DNA from: Taenia hydatigena
Taxonomy: Eukaryota > Platyhelminthes > Cestoda > Cyclophyllidea > Taeniidae
Direction of reading: 5' to 3'
Length of the DNA stretch: 64,000 nt
Assembly: GCA_036345935.2 (NCBI GenBank)
Contig: JADWOT020001282.1
Coordinates: 186,001-250,000, forward strand
A model generated the notes under the pieces. That model did not search any database and had not been told where the DNA came from. It worked only from the letters and a program-made list of their open reading frames with translations. This document shows, piece after piece, positions 35,815-47,437 of the stretch. How positions within the stretch are numbered: the stretch's first letter is position 1; each line of letters begins with the position of its first letter. The position numbers were made by a program, and so were the translations under genes.

Positions 35815-35990
35815 TTGTGCCCCCACACATCTATTTGGAGCTGTAACCTCTGCTCACACCATTCATCACCTACAAACTTGTTCATACCAGAGTCAGCATG
35901 CTGCTTCATTCCCTCGAGTGTGTGGTCACCAACGAATGAGAAGAAGCGTGAGGCTGTGACAAATTGTGATTGGACGCAAAACTTTCGATC
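35815..35990 (+). repeat. Repeat D, downstream copy without a gene
   Basis: This copy contains CTCTGCTCACACCATTCATC, CATTCCCTCGAGTGTGTGGT and AACGAATGAGAAGAAGCG, then an inverted CCAAT-type TGATTGG near 35970. It is the best match to the minus-strand copy at 31.6 kb and lies 0.55 kb beyond the HSP70 remnant in the same orientation. No HSP70 frame follows. Beyond it, 36010-36125 also resembles parts of 31480-31510 (minus) and 565-600 (plus). Confidence 0.6.
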
Positions 35991-36199
35991 AGCACACCTT
36001 GTGGCGAATTAAGCGTAGACATCAAAGAAACTGTGATTTGGGAGCTTGTGGCAATGAAAGCATTCGCACATTATAACTACCGCACATTGTCTCCAAAGAC
36101 GTCTCCATCACACCTACATCGGGTGGTGCCACCAAGGCAAGTTGCAATTCGATTAGTTGGATAGAGCCACCCACATGGAATCTCTGCGTCAGCAGCCGC

Positions 36200-38280
36200 C
36201 ACATTCAACTGCAAATACGTTTGAGCGGATCACATGAAATATTCCTTGTAAAATGCACCGACCCATTTGTGCTTTTACTAACTATCCTGTTAGTAGCACT
36301 ATTCCTCCTGTCCAACTGGAGAAAGGCTGGCTGATCTAGTGATAGCAAAAGGCACAAATGCTGGTGTATCCTATCTTTAGCAACACTGATCGCCTAAGAC
36401 TACATGCCTCATGTTTGCAGCCGGCATTCGACTGTTGGCGTTAGCGGGCGAAAGTGTCTCTCTGCATTTGAGACCGCTGTCAGCCAATGCGGTCCCTGCA
36501 CTGCTTATGGCGAGTTCATTATTTCATTCCTTACCTTCCTATTCATGACTCCATGCAGTTATTTCTAATTTCATGGCTGTATTTTCCTCAATGTTGGTGT
36601 CCTTTATTGCATTCAATGTTCATACATTCCTGCATGCTTGTTTGCTCTCAACTTTGTCACACAACCTCGACTCTTCTTGTTTTGAGGATCTAGTCATCTA
36701 CTCATCCTACACTGGTCGTCTTAATGAGGACTGAATCGCACCCCTCTGCCGTCTTCGTCGCCTTCCAGGTGATAGCTCTTTTCGCTAGTCAACCAGCCAA
36801 GCGTAAAAGTTGACGTACGTTCCTTTGAGTCCCTATGGTTAAGATTCTAGCGTAGTGACACGCGCCGTACAAGAGTTGGTTTATTTATCAAGTTTTGGTG
36901 CATTTGAAAACAGCGAAATTTTGACTCACTCTCATGCAATGAATTCCTTTTCCTGTTGGATTCATTCTACGGTATCAAGTTCAAATCGCTTTAGACGAAA
37001 CGCGCAATGAATTGCATGAATTACTTGTAAGGGCGGGCGCCTAACTCGCCGCAGTACTATGGCTATGCCAGTGAGACAGAGGTTTACTGCACTATGAAGT
37101 CTAGCTGGACAGCACAACTAGAACGTTGACTATCATTCAGGGAATTCTGGCAAGAAATTAGACACAAAAGCTTCACCCTACATTCAAAGGAAATAAATTA
37201 CTGAAACCTAATCCGCCTTGTTAGCTTTCAACACTTGTACTTCTTTTTCGTAAGTTTTGTAGGGATGATGTGGATCGTAAAATTGCCAGCGAATGCAACG
37301 GTGCACTGTCTTTTAAATCTGTTCTGCAGTCAAATTAATTTCGCGGTTTACCTTTCCTTCGACCGCCTTTACTCATTGCTTTTCAGCAGGACCGCAAAGC
37401 CAACAAGTTTGAGTTGACAGAGAGACGTGTTCGAAATATGTCCAATTGTACAATATGCATCAAACAAAGCATATTTTCATTCATCTGACGCCAGTTTTGC
37501 CCGTAAAAGGTTGCGTTTACTGATCGCACTTTGACTTGTTGCCTGAACATCATTTGACAGAAACATTAGCCCTTTGGTAGGTTGTTTTGATCCTGCATTG
37601 TATTTTTTCACGAATTTTTATTCTGCTTATTTCTGAATTGCAAATTTGACGTTATAATCGTTTTTCTTGCTTAATGATATAGGTACAGAGGTATATCGCA
37701 TGCCTCTACACCCATAGCATAGACGAGGCAGATATCTAACGCGGGACAGAGTGCTTGAATGACAAATCCACCTTGTAAACCGGTCTTGATGCTTTGGTGT
37801 AGATATGTCGGCATGGTAGTGCGCTGTAGTGGAGAAAGGATGCTTGGCTGAGAAGATAAATGGTAAGTAAAACTTATGTTCTCTTTGCATCGCCGACTGC
37901 AGGTGGCGAAACCAGGAGAAGCGATTGCGATCTACATAAAATCTGCCATACTTACCTTCCAGCTGCTTCGAGTTGGGCATGTGTTTACGTGGCCAAGATC
38001 CCACTGATCGCTCAGCCCAATGTCCATTCCACAAAGCAGAGAGGTGTAAAAGAAGGACCTCAGTGAGCTTCTAAGTCGCCTACAGCTGTCCAGAGGAGAC
38101 AGCCTGATTGTGAGTCCAGGTAACTAAAGGGTTTCGGAGGCGCCAATCTATAGCAACTGATTGTCCGCTGTGTATTTGAAAGCATACTAGCTTCTGAACA
38201 GCCAACATTATTAATAAAATTATTTTTGTGCACTTTTCTTTTTAGCAAAAATTTTGTTTGAATAAAGAAAGTAGGGAATG
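36200..38280. other. Gene-poor stretch
   Basis: No recognised gene. A 135-codon minus-strand frame at 38034-37627 is unrecognised. On the plus strand GTAAGT at 37862 and CTGCAG at 37896-37901 would bound a 40-base intron, but the exons cannot be extended convincingly. Confidence 0.3.
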
Positions 38281-38294
38281 TTGCTGCTTGAAAT

Positions 38295-38640
38295 GGGCAA
38301 TTGTTTCATTTCGTCACATGTGGGTGACACGTGTCATTCCATATGCAATGACGATTGGTCAGCCTTGCTCGTGCCACAGACGCACTGATTAGGATAAATG
38401 TAAGCGAACAAAGACGAGAAAGGTTGTTTGCATGGCGGCAGTTACCTGAACCGAGCCTGTGGTGTGACGGCCGTAGAGCAGTCGCTGGGAGGCACATCTT
38501 CACTCTTGAAATTCGGGACCACTTGTTCCTTTGCAGATTGTAGCTCCACCTTGATGGCACGACCAGAAGACGAGACCAGTAGGCACTCAGCTCATCCGTG
38601 CCTCAAAGGAACTGGTCAATAATTCCACAGCGTTTGTTTT
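38295..38640 (+). repeat. Repeat family A fragment, opposite orientation
   Basis: The cysteine-rich part of repeat A occurs here on the plus strand. The frame at 38428-38622 reads CSFADCSSTLMARPEDE, matching the CLSADCSS region of the minus-strand frames at 4.1, 16.1 and 19.3 kb. A TCACATGTGGGTGACA palindrome-like motif sits at the edge, near 38315. The copy is a fragment of about 340 bases. Confidence 0.65.
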
Positions 38641-38649
38641 AGTAAGTTC

Positions 38650-40095
38650 TCAGTGGTTCGCCTTCTAGTGTCTGTAAAGCTAAGGAGTGGAGAGTTCCAT
38701 CCTCTACGTTATCACTCAAAAATGTTACAGATTGTTTTTCATTCCGCATGTCTAAATTGCAACGGACTTCTATTTCCAGTTAGGTCTTGTTCGTGCTTAC
38801 TTAACTAACAGTGTCAATATTTCTAACGTAACACATTGGATTTGTTTTTTGCTTTCATTTCGCAGTGCATTCAAATTGGTCTCTGCTTTGCAGCCCTGCA
38901 TGCTTCGATGCTGGCACATTATGCGCCAAATAAGCCTTAAGCACATCTAGTTGTGCCTATCCCTCTGTTGACTAGAAAAACGGTAGTCAAGCCTAAGGTG
39001 CTGAATTTTGGCAATAACGCAAGCTAGTGATTCGTACTTTTGCTAACTTGCAAAAGAGGTTGGTAAACAGAACTGATAAGGCACCGTCTAAACAAACCCA
39101 CATTTTTTCATGGTTCAAACTAGCAGCAATACCACACGTTCAGTCGAAATTGCGTATGACAAGTTAAATGCAAGACACTTTTTCAACTTCATGGATACCA
39201 GGACTTCTAAATGTTGCGTCAAGCAAGCAAATAAGGTGCAGGCTAAGGCGTTTACTTTGTGACACTATGCCTTGAGAACCTAATTGTGTACCTCGGAACG
39301 CAGAGGCAGTCGAAGACTGGAATGGTTCTGCCAAACGCTATAAAACTCTGCGGAAGCAAACGTGTTTTGGTAATCCTTAACATAATAGGCAAATATTAAA
39401 GATTTAAACTTTACAAGAATTCAAGCGATCGGAGGAAAGGCATGCTGATGGAATGAAACAGCGTCAGAGGAAAGTCCATTTAAACAAAACCTTTCGAAAG
39501 CATTATTCGCCGTTCGTTTGATCAGCCAGCCTTGCTAAAACGTGGATGTTCTTTGAAAGGCTTAAAGTTGATAGGGCAATCTTTACTATCAGACCTTTCT
39601 GCAGACGGACAGGATTGAAGCGCAAGCAGTGGACTAGAAATTGTAAGCCAAAATGCGAAAGTGAGGTAGTTAGAAGAAGAAAATTGCAGTTAGGACATTA
39701 TTATCATGAATAAAGTGTAAAAATTGCTTGCGACTTGAAGGAAATTCTATTCTTAACAATAAACATTACGAGTCAGACGCTGTCATGGTTTCGGCTTTTG
39801 CGGAGCTGCCCATTACTGATGGGTGTATGAAAAGATCAAATTTACAGACTAAGTTGCCACTTTCGTGTTCAAAACATATTGGAATTTGATTCATTTTCTA
39901 AAAGCATTAGCACAGAGTTATATTTTGTTTAAAGATGCTTCCAGCTGTTGAAGGACACCAAGTTGTAGCATTCCGAATAGTGATTATGATTTCTATGATG
40001 ATTTCGATTGTGCTGATTAATTGTTCCAGAAAAGACTGAGGATGGTTTAGTGGGACACACCGCGCTGACATGTGGCCATCTTTGAGGGCTTCTTC
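38650..40095. other. Gene-free stretch, nothing recognised
   Basis: Only short frames were seen. No domain, promoter pair or repeat match was found. Confidence 0.35.
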
Positions 40096-40102
40096 AAGTT
40101 AC

Positions 40103-40385
40103 TTTCGGTGCTGGCTGTGTCTCATGCTGGGAAACTTCATCAGCGCATCCACTACCTTTGATGGAGGCAGTTGACTTGGACAGGCAGTTAGAAACGGTTC
40201 CACTTTGCTGCATTTGCAGCAATCATATGATTGCGTTTTACATGACACCTGTGAAGTTAGGAGCCCTTCTTCGAGCTTGATGACCACTGCTACTTGTTCT
40301 GCTCGTCTGTCAATGCTGCAATGTAAGGAGGAGCATCCACATGCTGACAGTCGATCGCAGGCATTGCAAAGATCCAAGAAAGCTT
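40103..40385 (-). CDS. Candidate internal exon, weakly ankyrin-like
   Basis: On the minus strand an acceptor (ACATCATTAG) ends at 40386 and a donor (CGAAA|GTAACT) follows the exon at 40102. The frame of about 94 residues between them is open and cysteine-rich. The segment GCSSLHCSIDRRAEQVAVVI resembles the G-x-T-x-LH-x-A-x(8)-V-x-x-L spacing of an ankyrin repeat. The following KVEPFLTACPSQLPPSKVVD could be the next one, but both lack several consensus residues. The exon starts in phase 1. The neighbouring upstream candidate exon (40.5-40.7 kb) ends in phase 2, so the two cannot be joined directly with the sites I see. The gene is not identified, and a chance frame with chance splice motifs remains possible. 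Confidence 0.3.
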
Positions 40386-40510
40386 CTAATGATGTACAGT
40401 TATGGGCGGTCGGTCACGGGAATGCAGACACGAGGGCGTTTTGCATCTCAAACCAATTTACTAAGATGAGTAAGCTGAAACTACACTTGTGTAGCAGTTG
40501 ACGCACCTAC

Positions 40511-40695
40511 CGTATCTTTTGACGAGATCGATTCCAGTTCGAGCAGTGTGTGGTAAGGTTTGCGACTAAGTCAGGGGAGGTGGGAACGCTACGTGCAGCG
40601 ATATGAGTCTGGTCGAGACTATTTTTTATTAAACCGGGAGCTTTAGCTTTGAGATTGCGGATTTTAGGCAAGTTCATCTCATCAGTTACATGCAA
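40511..40695 (-). CDS. Candidate exon of unknown function
   Basis: A minus-strand open frame of about 60 codons is rich in Lys, Asn and Ser and contains MNLPKIRNLKAKAPGLIKNS. It ends at a near-consensus donor (ATACG|GTAGGT) at 40510. An upstream acceptor is not clear, since a stop codon lies just before the frame. No domain is recognised. It may belong with the exon candidates at 40.1-40.4 and 41.2-41.4 kb, but the phases do not prove this. Confidence 0.22.
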
Positions 40696-41205
40696 ACTAT
40701 CTCAAACAAATTTGGATCTGGTTCAGACACTTCGATTGACTGCAGAACTGCAAATCTGACCGAATCCAGCGCCAGCAATCAACGATGTGTTCTACTCCTT
40801 GATAACATTCTGAACTCCGATACTACCAACTTCTGTCACTTGGATAACACTGAGCCAACACTTTATAATTATTAAGCACTAACTCCTGCACTGTGCCTCA
40901 CCATGTTCCATTTATTCTACCCGTCTAGCACATGGGTAAAGGTGCCCGCGTGCGTGTGCCTTTTGTTCATTGCAAATTATCCACCCCAGAGTCCCGCCTT
41001 CTTTTGCCTCTCTTTTGCTGCTCGCGCCACATGAGCCAACCTAACTTAAACTCATCTCTTCCTTTTAAGTCATTATTCCTGACCACTTTTTGACGGGGTC
41101 TGCTTGCTTCTCATCCATTTGTTTATGGCTCACTGCTCACTCGTACACAAATTGCGCTTTTAATGATGTAGGCAAGACTGGACTGTAACCATCACGTTGC
41201 CTGCA

Positions 41206-41433
41206 TTAACTTTGCTCCTCAAAGTATTTAAGGTTCATAATTCTTCTTCTTGATTCGTCTTTTTTAGGTACTGCTTGAGGTGCCCATTCACATGTAGTTG
41301 TATCGGAAATTTTTCGTTGTTTGTAGTCTCTAGCCTGGTGAAACTTCCTCCTGCACATTTCCTCATCGCGTAAACTTAGCTTTTGTCCTTTTGTGCAAGG
41401 CAGCCAAAGAATAACAATAGTATGCATCCACAA
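41206..41433 (-). CDS. Candidate terminal exon, charged basic peptide
   Basis: A minus-strand frame of 75 codons ends in TAA. Its last 60 residues are strongly charged (for example DEEMCRRKFHQARDYKQRK and KKDESRRRIMNLKYFEEQS), unlike random frames of this composition. A T-rich stretch (TGTTATTCTTTGGCTGCC) ending in AAAG precedes it and could be an acceptor. The variant signal ATTAAA lies about 45 bases after the stop. No domain is recognised. Confidence 0.25.
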   Translation of the reverse strand: MWMHTIVILWLPCTKGQKLSLRDEEMCRRKFHQARDYKQRKISDTTTCEWAPQAVPKKDESRRRIMNLKYFEEQS

Positions 41434-41449
41434 AACCCTATTTGCTGAT

Positions 41450-43280
41450 TTTTCGCAGTGATAATAGGGTCGAATTAATATTTCGCCTTATGTGTACATT
41501 TGTATTCACAATCCTTCCGTCAAGTGAAGTAAGCCTACAACTGACCAAGTGATGCGAAATAAAGGATTGAATGTTCCTCGACGTCCATTTATGTACTTGC
41601 TTGTGTTACTCCAAATTAAACCACTGTAATAATACATCACCTATGATGAAGAAAAAGTATGCATCAGCACTTCCTTTCCATCATTGGAGAAGGCAGACGA
41701 GAGTGTGATCGAATGACAGCAGATGAATTGAATTAGTTCAGATATAAATTATGCAACGATGGCAAACTAATCCCGAGAAAGTCCTCACAACTTCATTTCA
41801 CAGGACCAGTGCGTTCTTTACTTGCATCTGCAGCTTCCATACATCAATAAGCTGGCATTGGCTACAACACAAACAACACTGCTGTCAAATATGCGCAGAG
41901 CATACTCACTTGTTAACAAGTATAAGTGAACCTACAAGATCTGGTTCTATTAATGAAGCCCAATGAAACTGCAACAACCATTTGAATGGTTGCAACGTGG
42001 TTCACATTATTTACACGATAGCCGCTGACCAGGTGGGAGTTTAGCTATTCAGGTGGGTGGCCCGGTTAGTCGGTCATTTAACGATTTTGTCTACAGCTAA
42101 ATCAAACTGACTGGCTTGCCATCAAATGTGACTGTGACTGCAAATATGTCAGGTACTGCCAACTTCGTCACATCGTGCTGGTAATTGTATGGGGAGAATA
42201 TGTTAGCTCAATAAAGTAGTCGACCACCGCACTACTAAATCTCATTTAAACCACCAATGCTCATGCTCTCTTAACGATGGGATGCCATGGTGGCAAGATG
42301 GTGTGCGGGCTCCAAAATTAATTGCGAATGGAACACAAAACACTTGCATGTGCAGTTGAGTCAGGCACATGTTAAAATATTGGATAATCAAGCAAAAGAA
42401 AACAGGTGAACCCAATTTCACAGGCTTATTAGGCTCCTGCTAAAAATGCGTTATTCCGTTTAGTATTTGAAAGGTCAATCTCATAACAATTAGGCCTGCC
42501 TCACCCATGTCCTCAGTGAATCCAGAGGAAATTGCAGAGCGCAGGCAGCTTACACGATTAGACCATATTTTGCCAATCAGCTGATGTTTGACACAGATTA
42601 CCCAAAAGGGTGCAAAAATTATGAACTTAGTATCAAAGGTTCATTTGACCATGCGCCACCTCTCGCATCTCAATGACGCCTACACGATTTGAGGTAAGCC
42701 TTGGCCTCGATGTGAAATCCAATTATGGTTGCGACTGCGAATCATAACTAGTAACGCTCACCGATCTCAAATTGGTGCTCCCTTATTTGAACAACACTTA
42801 GAGAGCGTAAAGTCAGCCACTAGAAAGCAAAATCAAGGCTGTCTAATTTTAGAATCTACATTCCTTAGTCTTCAACGTGAAATCGGCATGTAAACCGACC
42901 AATGCAAAGCGGTGAGTAAATTCAAAATCTAAAATCGGTGATTGGAGGTTAGCAGTAAAGCTTAAAGCAGAAAAATGCGTCTCAGTGTCTGCGAATACAC
43001 GTCATCGGATGCCCCACGTACGATGACGCGATCGCAGGAAAACCGACGAATTCAGGAATATCTGGTCGCAAAACTAAGCATCATTTCTGACCGACTAGTT
43101 AAGTCGCATAATGCAAGCAAACAGCCTTTGATGCGGCAAACTTGCATTTCAAAATTATTGGCATTTAGCAAATCCTTATCCTCATACGCAATGGCTAAGT
43201 GTCAAGGGAATAAGCTACCATTATATCTTACAAATGCGCCTCCACAAAGATAACAGCACTAAGCTAATAGATTGCCTACG
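41450..43280. other. Gene-poor stretch
   Basis: No recognised gene or repeat. It could be intergenic between the candidate exons at 40-41.4 kb and the BRCT-like gene, both on the minus strand. Confidence 0.3.
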
Positions 43281-43301
43281 ACTTCACGATTTCAAATCAC
43301 T

Positions 43302-43307
43302 TTTATT
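43302..43307 (-). terminator. AATAAA polyadenylation signal of the BRCT-like gene
   Basis: On the minus strand AATAAA lies about 120 bases after the stop codon of the exon at 43426-44259, giving a 3' untranslated region of plausible length. Confidence 0.5.
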
Positions 43308-43425
43308 TTGCCCCGAACCCAACCACCACGTTCATAAAAAGTGCAAGTCTTTTCAAGTATAATTGTGCAAAAATTATTTTGAAAGCTTTTAAGCGCTTTA
43401 TGGAATGCCGTTATAGACTGGCCAA

Positions 43426-44259
43426 TCACAAACATGGTAAAACGTGTAAAGCTTTACTTCTTCTTAACATGATATGGAGACAGGCCCACTGCACCATCTC
43501 CACCAAATTGATCGTCCAATCGTTTTGCCACCGGTTGCACCAAATGCGAAAACTCTCAGGTAAGTTGGAAAAAGGGAGAAAGCGAAAACCGCCTAAGGCC
43601 TCAAATATCTTTTTCAAGCAGTCCAAGTTCGGACGGAGATCCAACGGTTGCCACATTGAGCCTGTCACAACAAGCGCTTGCTTTGACGTGAGGACATCGG
43701 CTAGAGCATTCAGGTGTCCACAATCCCGATGTTCAAAATCCGGATGGTCAAGATATATAACGACACAGTCATAATCGCTCAGCTGCATCCTTTCTCTTCC
43801 TTCTCCACCTTCTTCTGACCATTCACGCATGTCCAGCATGGTGCCACCTGCTGACCTCAAGAATGGATCCCACTGGTTTGCAAAGTTGGGAACGTCCTTA
43901 GACACATCCAAGTAGAGACGAGCAGAGGAAGTAGAACTCAGTACAGGCAAATCGCATTTGTAGCGTTTCATTCCGTATGGCGATAGTCTTGTGCAACGAC
44001 ATGGTGTGGTGATCAAACAGTTGATCGGAGCTAGTGCATCAGCAGGAAACACTCTCGACGAGAGGCAACGAAATAAAGCCTCTTCGTTATTGTAACGCTG
44101 ACTTGCATAATCAAAATAATACGCGCATCCCTCCACATCTGCAAAGAAAAGCACCCTGCAGAGGTGTGCGTCTACCCATTTTACGTCCTTTACAGTGTGG
44201 TGGATCCTAAGAGTTTGAATGGGGAGGTCCAGATTTGGTCGCTCTGCTGTTGACTCTTC
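43426..44259 (-). CDS. Last exon of a BRCT-domain protein, 53BP1-like C-terminus
   Basis: A minus-strand exon begins after the acceptor CATTGAAGTTTCGTTTAG and stays open for 277 codons to a TGA at 43426-43428. It is the longest clean coding block after HSP70. Near its start, VKDVKWVDAHLCR resembles the last helix of a BRCT repeat (Trp-Val-x-x-Cys). Further on, LDVSKDVPNFANQWDPFLR plus SAGG aligns by eye with the opening of the second BRCT repeat of 53BP1. YDCVVIYLDHPDF and ALVVTGSMW then fit the central strand and the conserved Trp. Tandem BRCT repeats bind phosphopeptides in DNA-damage signalling, and in 53BP1 they end the protein, as here. An AATAAA follows. The upstream exons (above 44.3 kb) were not found. 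The family assignment is a visual alignment only; another BRCT protein is possible. Confidence 0.55.
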   Translation of the reverse strand, partial: EESTAERPNLDLPIQTLRIHHTVKDVKWVDAHLCRVLFFADVEGCAYYFDYASQRYNNEEALFRCLSSRVFPADALAPINCLITTPCRCTRLSPYGMKRYKCDLPVLSSTSSARLYLDVSKDVPNFANQWDPFLRSAGGTMLDMREWSEEGGEGRERMQLSDYDCVVIYLDHPDFEHRDCGHLNALADVLTSKQALVVTGSMWQPLDLRPNLDCLKKIFEALGGFRFLPFSNLPESFRIWCNRWQNDWTINLVEMVQWACLHIMLRRSKALHVLPCL

Positions 44260-44299
44260 CTAAACGAAACTTCAATGATAAATTTTAGCAACTATCAGA

Positions 44300-45690
44300 G
44301 AGAATATAAATGCGGAATGGATTTAATAAGGTCATTTAACGAACTCAGAGTAACTTGAACCAACCTGAGACATTACCACGCAAAATCTGATAAAACTACA
44401 CATCTGAAGCCTCTTTTATGCGACAAGTGATCATCAGCATCCAGTTTGTACCGCTTCTCACATCTAGCCAATCAGCGAGGCTTAATGACCAATTAAGTTT
44501 CTGGGGCGCTACTCAGATCTGTTCGGAAGGATGTGTGCTAGTTCTGGCTGCACATTCTTGTAATTTTTAATGATATTATGTTGATTTACTCATCACTAAT
44601 GGGAAAAATAAAGATTTGAAATATGGTTTTTAGAGCATAATGCATTGAAGTAATAAAGTACTCTGTGATATGGTTAGCGAATCGACATGAAGAAGGTTTA
44701 TTAGTGTAACATAGGACGCAGACGTATATAATCATGGGCAGTTATAAATACATACGTTAGAGATGGTGGCCAAACAGATACAGATTGTAAAGTGCGTGCC
44801 TTTATATCGCTTTAGAATGTAGGAGAACCCAAACGCACCTCGATGTTACTAACCCGATTCGATCCTGACCAGCAAAGGTCTTTTTCAAATAAAACAACTC
44901 AACGCAAGTAATGCGGATGTGTGTTAATAATTTGCATTAATATCCGATACCGTGGACGTTCCAGGCAGCTGCACGCGCACTAAGTAAAAATACACCATGA
45001 CAATGGCGCTGTCACCACAAATGCACAAATGCACGAATGCTTTGACCTATCAATGAAGAGTGCTCAAGGTGGCACTAAAGGGGAATAGCGGTCTCCTTGC
45101 AACCCCGGCAATTAGAAGGCATCCTAGAGGATGGCGGAGTGAATAACAGTGCCAACTTATCACATAATATCTGACTCTAGCCTAGTCACTCTTCCAATTA
45201 GTTGCCATTAAGTATCTGCCTAATTAATTCGGTCATCATTCACTCCGATCTGCTGACCGTTGAATTAAGGCTGGGCGACAACCTCTCAGCTGGTGGTATG
45301 GAAGACCCGACTGTGTGGTGGTGGTTCCAATGTGAGTGATGGGCAAGGCGCAGCTCATGTCCCTATGCTATGCACCCATACGCATGACGCAATGGTTTAT
45401 CGCGCATTTCTTGGCCTAGTAATAAAAGATTTAGTTCTGCCTCCGACTTAACTATTTTCGGTTTATGAGTAGAATAGTGAAAAAGAGACTTTGCTTAAAG
45501 CGAAACGATTTCACTTAGCAAGAATTTACTCTCAAAAGCCTTTATTAGGAAATCAGAATGAAACTTTGGAATGCTCTGTGTTCTACAGCATAGATTGGTG
45601 CATCGGAGAATGTTCGATAAGCCCTACTTTAGCCTTCAATGTGAGCCGTTAACTTGAGGCATCGCTGTTATAAGTGCCGCTTAAGGCCGT
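44300..45690. other. No recognised feature; possible intron of the BRCT-like gene
   Basis: The stretch lies upstream (minus strand) of the 43.4-44.3 kb exon and should be intron or contain earlier exons, but no BRCT-like frame could be recognised in it. Confidence 0.3.
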
Positions 45691-45694
45691 ACGT

Positions 45695-47060
45695 TAAAAT
45701 TTTTTTAGGAGCTAAGAAATTTATGAAAGAATCGAATCGCTTCTTTTCTTTTACTACTTCACATGCTCAGGAAGTTACATGCACTTTGCACTGACTGCTT
45801 GGCCATATCCCTGTTTCATACTGTCAAATTACACGTTATGCCTCTGCTCTGCTCTCAGAACACTGCGGTGCCTTGAGCAAACTTTTGCTGTTGCGAGTGG
45901 TCTTTGGATCACTCGTGTAAAGACAATTGCACAATCCCGCCCCAATTATAATTCAATGAATATCGAATACTGTGGCCAGTTGAAATAGTAGGGGCCAGCC
46001 CTAAGGTGAACAGAACCCGCCACCATTCAACAGTTATCAGCGCCTGATTATGACACCAATTCCAGAACCATCCGCCGTCGTTGCATGTCAGGTAGGTCAT
46101 GCCTGTCCAACAGGATTCGCCATTTACCACATCTCGTGCGTGTTATTTGCGCATGTGTATTTTGCATTATTCCAATTCCTTATTTTAATGTTAGTGCAAT
46201 GTCTAAACAAATTCAAAGTCCGCATATTTTCAATGTTCTTTCAATTAAAAATTGATCAACTTGACGCTGTGGACTATTATCCGCCTAAATCAAGTTGAAT
46301 GAATGGAACCGGATCTCATGAAAGCCTGATCAGTGGAGCTTGAAAAGAGAAGATTAAACGAGCATGAAAAGGGGAGCAAATCAAGCGACTGGTAAAGAGG
46401 ATTCGCAGTTGGCATGGGATGCCAACGTAGGTGTTCTGTGTGACAACGATGTTAAGGCTTGTGCAATTCAAGCCCATTGCGAGTGATTGGACTGACCACA
46501 TCTCACTGTCAACACACTGCTTCATTTTGTTCCATCTGGATAAAGACTGCGCAAGCACGACGCCTACCTGTTTGTCTCAGTCAAAACATAAGGATTGCGA
46601 TAACCGAGCTTCGGAATTGTGTAATCCTCGCGCACAATCACGCCTACGGGGTTGGATAACCAAACCTGTCAAATTCAGTTGTTGCCTCGGCCATCATTTT
46701 TATTATTCGCTCCATTACTAACTCTTGTGTAAGTGCAATGCAATGTCATTTTCATTTTTAGATTTCCAAATAGATTCGCGTTCAGAGTTACGTTGGACAC
46801 CGGTGTCCCTCTTTCACCGCCTTTCCATGCTCTTTTGCTAAATGTAGCCAAAATGAAGCCTGTCGAGACCTCCCTTGTGTTTGCATAGGGTTTGAGATGT
46901 GCAAGAAAAACTTTTTGAGGCAATGAGTGTAGGAGAGTGAAAGGTCGCCTAGTAAAGGATTATCTTGTAAAAAGACGGGACACGAGATCCAATGGGCTTT
47001 GTGCTTTGTTAAGTGGACCCTTACAAAGCTCGTGTATCTTCTTGGCCTCAAGCGTGATCA
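45695..47060 (+). repeat. Repeat family B, copy 2
   Basis: Second copy of 5240-6590, same orientation, about 40 kb away. Shared landmarks are TTGGCCATATCCCTG at 45801, ACACTGCGGTGCCTTGA near 45861, and GGGCTTTGTGCTTTGTT near 46993 followed by CTCGTGTATCTTCTTG. Flanking repeats A and C do not accompany it, so B moves or duplicates independently. Confidence 0.7.
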
Positions 47061-47437
47061 ACTGGTTTAGGAAGTTAGTTATAGCGTCACGGGGCCCCTA
47101 GACCACGATGTGCGGCGAAAGTCAGTGTTACTTGAATGTGTATGCGCATTCATTTCCTTCCGACCCCAACTTTAAGTTCTGCGCACAGTTTTAATTAAAG
47201 AAAGGCATGGCATCCATTTCAACCTCGCTGAACTTGAAGTAAAGTACGTAGCTTAGTAGTTTCTTCGTGCTAGCCACATTTTTGACAAAAAGGAGCTTAC
47301 TTGGTTCGCCTAAATAAGCGTATTCTACAATTAGAGCTTGTTTTGTTTGTCAGTCTCAAAGACCTTGCGCCAAAAATTAAGGATTCTAAAGTGACTCTTC
47401 GTCATCGGCACTAACCTGTGCTGGTAGCGTCCGAAAC

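Noticed and set aside
37627..38034. 135-codon minus-strand frame
   Set aside because: It competes with the plus-strand intron model, has no recognised domain and no conserved copy in the window.
37780..38066. Possible plus-strand gene with a 40-base intron (GTAAGT at 37862 to CTGCAG at 37901)
   Set aside because: The splice motifs are good and tiny introns occur in flatworms, but the upstream exon is closed by a stop after about 14 codons and the encoded peptide resembles nothing.
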